DNA of 8,122 nucleotides, taken from NCBI GenBank assembly GCA_012520135.1, contig JAAYOX010000328.1, positions 1-8,122 of the forward strand, given 5' to 3'. How positions within the stretch are numbered: position 1 is the stretch's first letter; each line of letters starts with the position of its first letter. Under the pieces are notes generated by a model. The model worked only from the letters and a program-made list of their open reading frames with translations, did not search any database and was not told the origin of the DNA. The position numbers were made by a program, and so were the translations under genes. The stretch comes from Clostridia bacterium (GTDB lineage Bacteria > Bacillota > DULZ01). Below, in pieces: positions 1 through 5,559 of the stretch.

Positions 1-173
1 ATCTGATGAGCCAAATCCAAATCGATAACCAGGAAGTGTTCATGGTCCTTTTTCAACTCCTGATAACGAGGCCACAGGTTTTCCCAAAAAACCTGATACC
101 ATAAATAGCTTCCTATTACCACGGCTAATAATGCTAAGAGCTTTTTCTCCCTTGGGGATAATTTAAATTGCAT
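1..173 (-). CDS. pilO: PilO, type IV pilus alignment subcomplex protein (partial, N-terminus only)
   Basis: Only the first 57 codons are in the window; the gene runs off the left edge. The protein begins MQFKLSPREKKLL, then has a hydrophobic segment at about residues 11-29 and a charged stretch that looks like the start of a coiled coil (WPRYQELKKDHEH). This layout (a short cytoplasmic tail with an LSPREKK-like motif, one membrane helix, then a coiled coil) and its place directly after pilN are typical of PilO. In known systems PilO pairs with PilN in the membrane and transmits PilM state to the rest of the machine. The start is ambiguous: in-frame ATGs end at 182, 179 and 173. I prefer 173 because the AGGA at 183-186 lies 9 bases upstream of it. 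It overlaps the pilN end by 11 bases, which suggests translational coupling. Confidence 0.8.
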   Translation of the reverse strand, partial: MQFKLSPREKKLLALLAVVIGSYLWYQVFWENLWPRYQELKKDHEHFLVIDLDLAHQ

Positions 174-711
174 TTTCATCATTCCTAGCTTGGGTCAATA
201 ACTCAAGAGTAAAGGAGTGGTGACCACCGGGAGCCAGGTAAAGCTCCGCCACATGCACTTCAAGAAAATAAGCATCACTACCCAGTGATGCAGCCAACTC
301 ACCTACCGATGCCATTGTTCTGACCATCCCTCTCACTACCAGCCAACCTTCCTTTGACAGTGTAATTTGGTGTACCATTACCTGAGGATTTAAGTGATAT
401 TGAAGAACTTCGATGGAATCGATATATCTGACCCCAGTATTCAAGATAGTTGTTAAAGCATTTCGTTCATCATCAGCCCAAGCAATCTCTTCCTCCAACT
501 GCTCTAATCTTTCCTGAGTCCGATTATATTCAGTTCTAATCAAATCCCAGTATTCGGCTTGCCTCTCCAAGGTATGAACCTTAAAGTATATCAAACCGTT
601 GGTAGTTAAGAAGAAACAGCTAAACAACAGAAAAGCAACCAGGAACATTGACCTTTTTGGTTGTCGCAGGCCGGCAGAGGCCAATTCTTCCGGCAAAAGA
701 TTGATGGACAC
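163..711 (-). CDS. pilN: PilN, type IV pilus alignment subcomplex protein
   Basis: This 182-residue protein starts MSINLLPEEL. INLLP (residues 3-7) is the hallmark PilN motif that docks into PilM. A single membrane helix follows at about 22-43, then a charged coiled coil at about 46-88 (QERLEQLEEE), then a small globular domain to the end. That domain is likely the ferredoxin-like fold of the PilN family, although I infer the fold. The length is normal for PilN. The start is GTG, placed immediately after the pilM TAA with no intergenic base. The ribosome binding site AAGGAG lies inside the last codons of pilM, 11 bases upstream. The 3' end overlaps pilO. PilN is expected to bridge cytoplasmic PilM and membrane PilO under the pilus base. 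Confidence 0.93.
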   Translation of the reverse strand: MSINLLPEELASAGLRQPKRSMFLVAFLLFSCFFLTTNGLIYFKVHTLERQAEYWDLIRTEYNRTQERLEQLEEEIAWADDERNALTTILNTGVRYIDSIEVLQYHLNPQVMVHQITLSKEGWLVVRGMVRTMASVGELAASLGSDAYFLEVHVAELYLAPGGHHSFTLELLTQARNDENAI

Positions 712-1677
712 TTATTCCCGGACTCCTTTCAAGGCCAAACCCAGAGCTACTGCAAAGCTGGGATCCGGGTACTGATCTAACTCTAACCCTCTGCCGGGAA
801 TACCATAAGCCACTTTCAAGTTCAACTCTTGTAACAGCGGCGTAAAGCCCGGCCACTTACTCCCGGAACCGCTAATGATCAGCTCTTCCGCTTTTTGTCT
901 CGTTTGGGCCTGAAAATAATCTAAAGATCTGCGCATTTCTGTCAACAACTCTTTTGTTTTAGACCATAAACTTTGGTTAGCATCCTCACCGTCTTTTCGT
1001 GCTCCTGAAGGGATGCAGAAAGGTAATGACCGGGAAAAGGTCAGTTGCCCTTGGGATACGATAGCCAGTTGAGTACAATTGCTACCCAAATCCAGTAAAA
1101 CAGTAGATTCATTTTCCTGGCCGGATATATTCCCACTGAGCAATGCTCTTTTCAAAGCTAAAGGGACTACGTCAATGGCCTTTAACTGAAAGCCCGCCTT
1201 GGAGAATAATTGATAAATACCAATAGCCTTTTCTTTAGGTATTGCTGCCAGCATTATTGCCAAGGAGGGACGGTCCTTTTGAGACAGATCGCGGCTCAAG
1301 ATCATATAATCAAAGGAATAGTCTGTAAGGTCGGTTCGTAGTAATTGTTTTGCTTCCCAATAAACTGCCTTTTCCACCTCTGTCGCGGCCATGGCAGGAA
1401 CTTGTAGATGCCTAACCAGAACTTGGGTAGAGGGTAAGGCGGTGACTACACTTCTTTGACCCCATCGATTTTCCTTACGGATGGTTTGCAATAATTCTAC
1501 CAAGGCACCCTGATTGCTAACAGGATCATCCGGCATCGTTTTGTCAGGTAAAGGAAACGAGAAAGTCTTTACTTGATATTCTTGGCCCTGCCGTTGCATA
1601 TCAACGACGCGAAGCAGGTCCTCCTCCCAGGCAATCCCTAAAGGCAACTCTCCTCTGGAACGAAACCGCCATCTCAC
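712..1677 (-). CDS. pilM: PilM, actin-like ATPase of the type IV pilus alignment complex
   Basis: A 321-residue soluble protein of the PilM/FtsA-like actin fold, a little shorter than the roughly 350 of many PilM proteins. Recognisable parts are VYWEAKQLLRTDLTDYSFDY (105-124), matching the conserved PilM stretch with WEA and a D-Y pair; the phosphate-2-like VLLDLGSNCTQLAI (193-206); and the adenosine-site-like LIISGSGSKWPGF (266-278). The first phosphate loop, usually IDIG-S-S near the N-terminus, is degenerate here (LGIAWEEDLLRVV, 13-25). PilM is cytoplasmic and binds the INLLP tail of PilN, encoded directly downstream. The start is GTG at 1677 with AGAGGTGA seven bases upstream. It lies 18 bases after the preceding PilX-like gene and abuts pilN, so it is clearly co-transcribed. 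Confidence 0.92.
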   Translation of the reverse strand: MRWRFRSRGELPLGIAWEEDLLRVVDMQRQGQEYQVKTFSFPLPDKTMPDDPVSNQGALVELLQTIRKENRWGQRSVVTALPSTQVLVRHLQVPAMAATEVEKAVYWEAKQLLRTDLTDYSFDYMILSRDLSQKDRPSLAIMLAAIPKEKAIGIYQLFSKAGFQLKAIDVVPLALKRALLSGNISGQENESTVLLDLGSNCTQLAIVSQGQLTFSRSLPFCIPSGARKDGEDANQSLWSKTKELLTEMRRSLDYFQAQTRQKAEELIISGSGSKWPGFTPLLQELNLKVAYGIPGRGLELDQYPDPSFAVALGLALKGVRE

Positions 1678-1695
1678 TTTCCAGTCACCTCTTTT

Positions 1696-2877
1696 TCACC
1701 AGTTCATTACTTCCAGCCAGTCGGTTACTTGAAATAGCACTTGCGTCCTTTTGACCAAGTGATTTCCCGCAAGGGGATAATACGTAAGCCGGGTAGTTCC
1801 AGGGGGCATTGAAATTAACGGCGCTTGCAGGGTTCCGTAAAACTCTTTATTGAAAGAGCCCCCCATAACCTGGATGCTGCCGGAGGCCAACAGAGCACCC
1901 GAAATCTGGGTCACTCCCGGCTCCACAATAATATCCTCGGCGATAATAAAAATACAATGGCTTAATGAATCACCGGGAATAAGATTGCAGCTGATTCTCA
2001 CCGTACCGGGCACTACCACCGCTATTTGCCCCAAGAAAGGACTGCCGGATTCATCGACCATGACGGTTAAGTCACCCGAGGCTACATGGATACCGGAAAC
2101 CAGCTCTTCTATGAATACAACCGGTTCTTCGATCGAGAAATGAGGTCTTTGAAAGTACCAGTTTAAATCCGGCTCCACCGGAACATTAGGCATCAGAATG
2201 GGTATGGATGAATGAGCTTCACTTTCCCCCGGTAAATCGTCATTAATTTCCACATTTTCACCGCTAACCAGCGTTCCTTCTACCTGTGCCTCATCATTGA
2301 CCAGAATTGGTCCCGTAGCTGAAATAGTTCCTTTCACAATCCCTTTATCTAATAGAACAAGCCCGTCAACCAGGAAAAAACCCTCCAGTTCAGCAAAGTT
2401 TGTCAAGGTGAAATTCCCGTAGTGAAGCGCATCACCTTCAATTTTGAAGTTTGCTCCGGGACGTAACACCAGATTACCGGTAATTAAGGGGTAAACAAAG
2501 GGAACCGGTATTTTAGTCAGGTCAGTTCTAATTCGTCTGCCTACTCCCTGTACTTCTCCCTGGGATTCTATACGAACGGAATACAACTTGTTTTCGATTT
2601 TCACTTCTTTGATGACCCCTTTGCCAAGGGGGTAATTGCGGTAACCTGCCTTCCATTGAGGATCAAGCTCCAATTGATGAATGGCCATCTGTACACCTGC
2701 TTCAGCCAAAAACAAAGCTTGAGTGGCTATTTTTTGGTTGTGACTGATTTTAGTTTCTGTCCCGGTTAATTCCAGGATGGCTATACCGATGGTGAAAACT
2801 AATATCACCAGCAGCAGGGTGACAAATAGAGCTGAACCCTTTTCTTCAACAAGCTTCTTCTGTAGATCTGATAACAT
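1696..2877 (-). CDS. PilX/GspK-like minor prepilin with beta-solenoid passenger domain
   Basis: About 393 residues. The N-terminus has a prepilin-like leader ending EEKG, followed by a long hydrophobic helix (SALFVTLLLVILVF) without the glutamate at +5 found in ordinary pilins, as is usual for PilX/GspK tip proteins. The PilX-family signature FLAEAGVQMAIHQL follows about 40 residues later. The large C-terminal part is rich in short V/I/G-alternating segments (GTISATGPILV, VEGTLVSGENVEI, ISGALLASGSIQV) that suggest a beta-solenoid; this is inferred. The protein ends DWLEVMNW. It is the K position of an H-I-J-K minor pilin set and probably caps the pilus. The start is uncertain: TTG at 2886 overlaps the previous stop, while ATG at 2877 lies five bases after it. 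Both have weak ribosome sites, so I chose the ATG. Confidence 0.82.
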   Translation of the reverse strand: MLSDLQKKLVEEKGSALFVTLLLVILVFTIGIAILELTGTETKISHNQKIATQALFLAEAGVQMAIHQLELDPQWKAGYRNYPLGKGVIKEVKIENKLYSVRIESQGEVQGVGRRIRTDLTKIPVPFVYPLITGNLVLRPGANFKIEGDALHYGNFTLTNFAELEGFFLVDGLVLLDKGIVKGTISATGPILVNDEAQVEGTLVSGENVEINDDLPGESEAHSSIPILMPNVPVEPDLNWYFQRPHFSIEEPVVFIEELVSGIHVASGDLTVMVDESGSPFLGQIAVVVPGTVRISCNLIPGDSLSHCIFIIAEDIIVEPGVTQISGALLASGSIQVMGGSFNKEFYGTLQAPLISMPPGTTRLTYYPLAGNHLVKRTQVLFQVTDWLEVMNW

Positions 2878-2882
2878 AATTC

Positions 2883-3389
2883 TCAATCCACTCTAATCAG
2901 CACCGTTGAGCTAATTGCGTAACGGTGGCCCATTTCGTCCTGCCCTTCCAACTTTACGGTTACTTGAGTGCTGTCGGCGAAAGGAATCTTATTGTAACTA
3001 AAGTTTAAGGATGAAATCCCTCCCGCCACAGGATTGTGACCGTAGAAATGTTGATCCAGCCTCCCCTTTTTTGCCCATCTTAAATCCTGACCGCTGAGAT
3101 AGTACCAAATTGTATCCTTGTTTTCAGTCAACAGCAGCAAGTTTTTCTCGCCTAACTTGGTCGTAGACGCCATGGCTACCAGCCCTTTACACTGTCGCAG
3201 GTCTCCGGTAATGGCCTCCATGGCGATCCTTAGATTTTGTTGGTGGTTAACCCCTACTTCCGTAGTCCTATAATGAAGAACAGTGGAGTGCAAAAGGCCG
3301 AAAAAAGGAATGAGCAATAGTAATAATATAGAAGTGGTAATCAAAACTTCTACCAAGGTGAAACCGTTTTGGTTATGTATCCGGTACAT
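2883..3389 (-). CDS. PilW/GspJ-like minor prepilin
   Basis: A 168-residue protein with a class III (prepilin peptidase) signal: MYRIHNQNG, then FTLVEVL, cleaved between G9 and F10, with glutamate at +5 (E14) and a hydrophobic helix to about residue 32. The region after the helix (NHQQNLRIAMEAITGDLRQCKGL) matches the PilW/GspJ pattern, in which a conserved helix is followed by a beta-rich head. The ATG at 3389 has AGGAG eight bases upstream and overlaps the end of the PilV-like gene by 17 bases. It occupies the J slot between the PilV/GspI-like and PilX/GspK-like genes, so it is probably part of the tip complex that primes pilus assembly. The exact orthology (PilW, GspJ or ComGF) cannot be settled by eye. 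Confidence 0.88.
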   Translation of the reverse strand: MYRIHNQNGFTLVEVLITTSILLLLLIPFFGLLHSTVLHYRTTEVGVNHQQNLRIAMEAITGDLRQCKGLVAMASTTKLGEKNLLLLTENKDTIWYYLSGQDLRWAKKGRLDQHFYGHNPVAGGISSLNFSYNKIPFADSTQVTVKLEGQDEMGHRYAISSTVLIRVD

Positions 3390-3762
3390 ATAGCTTTCTC
3401 CTAGCCTTCAACGTCGTTAATTCTATGATCTGATCCGGTTTGTCTTTTTCCCTTAATTCCACGATGATCTTATTTAATGAGGCACCATAATGGGGCCTGA
3501 CTAAAAGGCGATACTCATATTGGGACCAGTCAGGGTGTGGCTGGAATTCTCCGGCATTTACCGGGACACTGACGATAGGATCTAAAAGCGGTTCTAATAA
3601 ACCTTGCACGGAATAAACTTTTTTGGTTCTTTCCCTGGCTTCCTGGAGCCCATGTAGCCCAAAGGTAAGCATGGAGATTAAGGGTACTGCTATTAATGAT
3701 AGGATAAAAATGCTGACTAATACTTCCACTAAAGTAAAGCCTTTTTGATCATTTATCACCAC
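3373..3762 (-). CDS. PilV/GspI-like minor prepilin
   Basis: About 129 residues when started at the GTG ending at 3762. This start gives a short leader MVINDQKG followed by FTLVEVLVSIFILSLIAVP, cleaved at G8/F9 with glutamate at +5 (E13). A longer reading begins at 3819, but it puts 19 extra residues before the leader and has no better ribosome site. At 3762 an AGGGTGG (3769-3775) lies six bases upstream, inside the end of the GspH-like gene, giving a 14-base overlap. The helix continues to about residue 36 and is followed by a small beta-rich head. The position between H-like and J-like prepilins and the small size fit PilV/GspI. It is likely processed by a prepilin peptidase encoded elsewhere and inserted in the tip complex. 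Confidence 0.85.
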   Translation of the reverse strand: MVINDQKGFTLVEVLVSIFILSLIAVPLISMLTFGLHGLQEARERTKKVYSVQGLLEPLLDPIVSVPVNAGEFQPHPDWSQYEYRLLVRPHYGASLNKIIVELREKDKPDQIIELTTLKARRKLYVPDT

Positions 3763-4201
3763 TACAATCCACCCTAATTCGCCCGGAAGAAGGCATAAAA
3801 TAAACGTAACAAGTTTCACCGAAATTATTTGTCAGGCCAATTCTTCCGGCGGAACTTGGTGCCCCCGTTAAAGAAAAATTTAAAGTGTTTTTATCCAGTA
3901 TCACTTCTTTAAAATGAATGCCAGGCGGAAGAAATCGTTGTACAACAACACTGGCAGAATCTCTAATTGAGTAAAAACCTTCTTGAGGTGATACCTGCAG
4001 GTTAACAACATAGGCTCTCCCAAAGATAGATTGCTGTCTTACCAATCGCATATCGGAAGCCAATTGTATACTTGTACTCCGCAGTTGATATTGAGCCAAG
4101 GGCTTTTGGAGTTTAGGAAACATAACTGCCAACAAGATGCCGAAAATAGCCAGCACAATAGCAATTTCGATTAAGGTAAATCCTTTTCGACATTTTCTCA
4201 T
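3749..4201 (-). CDS. GspH/FimT/FimU-like minor prepilin
   Basis: A 150-residue prepilin with a seven-residue leader MRKCRKG, cleaved before FTLIEIAIVLAIFGIL, with glutamate at +5 (E12). After the helix comes SIQLASDMRLVRQQSI (44-59), the typical GspH/FimT segment. The C-terminal part, AGRIGLTNNFGE... SSGRIRVDC, matches the family ending GRI-L-N-G...SGRIRV. Two cysteines near the end (C131, C146) could form a disulfide bond. A GTG at 4210 is also in frame, but it lies within the AAGGTG ribosome site (4208-4213). That site is spaced six bases from the ATG at 4201, so the ATG is the better start. This is the first gene of the H-I-J-K minor pilin series and follows pilC after an 85-base gap. Confidence 0.9.
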   Translation of the reverse strand: MRKCRKGFTLIEIAIVLAIFGILLAVMFPKLQKPLAQYQLRSTSIQLASDMRLVRQQSIFGRAYVVNLQVSPQEGFYSIRDSASVVVQRFLPPGIHFKEVILDKNTLNFSLTGAPSSAGRIGLTNNFGETCYVYFMPSSGRIRVDCSGDK

Positions 4202-4207
4202 GGACTT

Positions 4208-4213
4208 CACCTT
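4208..4213 (-). promoter_or_regulatory. Ribosome binding site deciding the GspH-like start
   Basis: On the minus strand AAGGTG lies six bases before the ATG at 4201. The in-frame upstream GTG (4208-4210) is part of this site and so is unlikely to be used. Confidence 0.6.
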
Positions 4214-4286
4214 TTAGGCGTTCTATTGGAGCAACCTTCCTCACCCATTGCTTTAAAGTCACATTTTGGCAAGGGGCTCGTGCTAC

Positions 4287-5366
4287 TTACAGAGAGCTAA
4301 AGAGGCTAAACATGGGTAATAATAAAGCGATTACAATTCCACCGACGAATATACCTAATAGCAAAACTAAAACCGGTTCCAGCAAAGCAACAACTTTCTC
4401 CAAGGTACGTTCTACCTCTCGATCATAATAATCACTTAATTTGAGCAGAAACTGAGGCAGTTGACCTGTTTCCTCTCCTGATGTCACCAGTTGGACCACT
4501 AAAGAAGGAAACAATTTTTCCTGAGCCAAAGGTTTTGCAAGTCCCTGCCCTTCCTTCAGACTGGCTTCTGCTATAGATAAGCTATGCTCCAGGACCTGAT
4601 TGCCTAGTGTTTTCTTAACTACATTAACAGCCTGTAAAATAGGCACTCCGTTATGGAGTAGTGCACCCAGTATCCGGCAGAAACGAACTGAGATTACTTT
4701 TAAAGCTAAACTACCGATTAGCGGTAAATTCAGTAAAGTATTATCCCACCATAACCTCCCGGCAGGGCGTTGAAGAAAGATATACAAGATCCCAAAGCCT
4801 GTAATGACCAACAATAGCAAGAACGAGCCTCGCTTCACCAGTAGGTTGCTGATACCCAGTACCATTTTAGTGAGCAGGGGCAATTCAGTACCCATATTAC
4901 TTAGCAGATGGGCAAAATTGGGCAGAACTAAAACAAACATGATTAGCAGGCATACAAGCGTTAAGATCAATACCAGTACAGGATATGCCAAAGCAGATTT
5001 TATTTGTTGAAATAGCTTGTCTTCTCTTTCGTAATGATCCGCCAACCAGCTAAAAGCCTTTGGCAGTATACCTCCCAGTTCACCGGCCTCTACCATACTA
5101 ACCAGTAAAGGAGGAAATACCCGGGGATGCTTGCTTAGTGCTTTAGCCAGGCTGCTTCCTTCTTTTAAATCCTGTTCTACCGCCAGCAGGGCTGTTCTTA
5201 AATGCTCAGGTGCTTGTTCCCGGTTCAATTCCAAAGCAGCCAAAAGAGGCAATCCGGCTTCAAGCATGGCTCCCGTTTGGTAAGCAAAAAGAGCCAGTGC
5301 TTGGGCGGGAGTTCTCGGTCTTGATAAAAGGATTTGTTCCCTGAACTCGTCAAAAAGAACAGCCAT
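4287..5366 (-). CDS. pilC: PilC/GspF-family inner-membrane platform protein
   Basis: A 359-residue polytopic protein with two T2SSF domains. Domain 1 (about 24-148) contains FPPLLVSMVEAGELGGIL (84-101). Domain 2 (about 225-350) contains FPSLVVQLVTSGEETGQL (286-303). These are the paired FP-LV-GE-G-L motifs of PilC/GspF. Membrane helices are visible at about 127-151, 180-198 and 327-352. PilC is the platform on which the PilB and PilT motors act to add or remove pilin. The protein is shorter than the roughly 400 residues common for PilC; the missing part is at the N-terminus. It is the first gene of its transcription unit, downstream of a terminator and a double promoter region. The ATG at 5366 has AGGGGG 14 bases upstream, an unusually long spacing, but no nearer start codon fits. 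Confidence 0.95.
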   Translation of the reverse strand: MAVLFDEFREQILLSRPRTPAQALALFAYQTGAMLEAGLPLLAALELNREQAPEHLRTALLAVEQDLKEGSSLAKALSKHPRVFPPLLVSMVEAGELGGILPKAFSWLADHYEREDKLFQQIKSALAYPVLVLILTLVCLLIMFVLVLPNFAHLLSNMGTELPLLTKMVLGISNLLVKRGSFLLLLVITGFGILYIFLQRPAGRLWWDNTLLNLPLIGSLALKVISVRFCRILGALLHNGVPILQAVNVVKKTLGNQVLEHSLSIAEASLKEGQGLAKPLAQEKLFPSLVVQLVTSGEETGQLPQFLLKLSDYYDREVERTLEKVVALLEPVLVLLLGIFVGGIVIALLLPMFSLFSSL

Positions 5367-5380
5367 AGATGAGATGCTTT

Positions 5381-5386
5381 CCCCCT
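5381..5386 (-). promoter_or_regulatory. Probable pilC ribosome binding site with long spacing
   Basis: AGGGGG on the minus strand ends 14 bases before the pilC ATG, well beyond the usual 5-9. No other purine-rich site lies nearer, so pilC translation may be weak. Confidence 0.4.
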
Positions 5387-5398
5387 AAAGAATGCTAA

Positions 5399-5407
5399 AT
5401 TATAGCA
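5399..5407 (-). promoter_or_regulatory. Extended -10 promoter for the pilC operon
   Basis: The minus strand reads TGCTATAAT, a perfect extended -10 (TG, one base, TATAAT) of the housekeeping sigma-A type. No good -35 is found at 17-18 bases; the nearest partial match is TTGTAA at a spacing of 20. Transcription would begin around 5391-5393, giving a leader of about 25 bases before pilC that still contains the AGGGGG. Extended -10 promoters can work without a -35. Confidence 0.6.
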
Positions 5408-5428
5408 AATTCTGCGTATTAGGGTTAC

Positions 5429-5457
5429 AAATTCTCCCTATAGCTGCTTTTTCCTGC
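5429..5457 (-). promoter_or_regulatory. Sigma-H-type promoter match upstream of pilC
   Basis: The minus strand has GCAGGAAAA at 5457-5449 and GGAGAATTT at 5437-5429, separated by 11 bases. This fits every defined position of the Bacillus sigma-H consensus (RnAGGAwwW, 11-12 bases, RnnGAATww). The predicted start is near 5421-5423, about 55 bases before the pilC ATG. Sigma-H is the transition-state and early sporulation factor of spore-forming Firmicutes, and its relative controls competence pilus genes in Staphylococcus. The match is seen directly; its use is inferred. Confidence 0.55.
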
Positions 5458-5500
5458 CAAAATATTTCCTTTTTTTCTCGTCATCAAACGACATAATACG

Positions 5501-5537
5501 TCAAAAAACAAAACACCCCGTAAAATTGGGGTGCTGT
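5501..5537 (-). terminator. Rho-independent terminator after the PilX/DUF4900-like gene
   Basis: On the minus strand CACCCC (5533-5528) pairs with GGGGTG (5519-5514) around an eight-base loop. One G-U and one A-U pair extend the stem, and TTTTGTTTTTT follows directly. It begins about 23 bases after the stop codon at 5560. It ends the upstream minor-pilin operon and separates it from the pilC operon. There is no T-tract on the other strand, so it acts in one direction. Confidence 0.9.
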
Positions 5538-5559
5538 TGGATCTGGTATAACTGCAAAA

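Noticed and set aside
620..856. 78-residue minus-strand frame across the pilM-pilN junction
   Set aside because: It is out of frame with two clearly recognised genes and has no recognisable content of its own.
3763..3819. Longer start for the PilV-like prepilin at 3819
   Set aside because: It would overlap the GspH-like gene by 71 bases and place a hydrophobic stretch before the prepilin leader. The GTG at 3762 has a well-spaced AGGGTGG and gives a normal eight-residue leader.
4211..4286. Resemblance of the pilC-GspH spacer to a cyclic-di-GMP-I (GEMM) riboswitch (GCAC, CAAA, GAC and AAAGC fragments in order)
   Set aside because: The P2 hairpin with its GNRA-type loop has no room: only about four bases lie between the CAAA and GAC parts. 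The fragments are also degenerate. A covariance model search with a significant score would be needed to revive it.
5438..5494. 18-codon open frame beginning MSFDDEKKRK upstream of pilC
   Set aside because: It has no ribosome binding site, begins just after the terminator and overlaps the sigma-H -35 box, so a transcript containing it is not expected.
5415..5500. Inverted 7-base repeat CGTATTA / TAATACG flanking the promoter region
   Set aside because: Seven bases at a distance of about 72 are expected by chance in AT-rich spacer DNA, and the arms do not extend.
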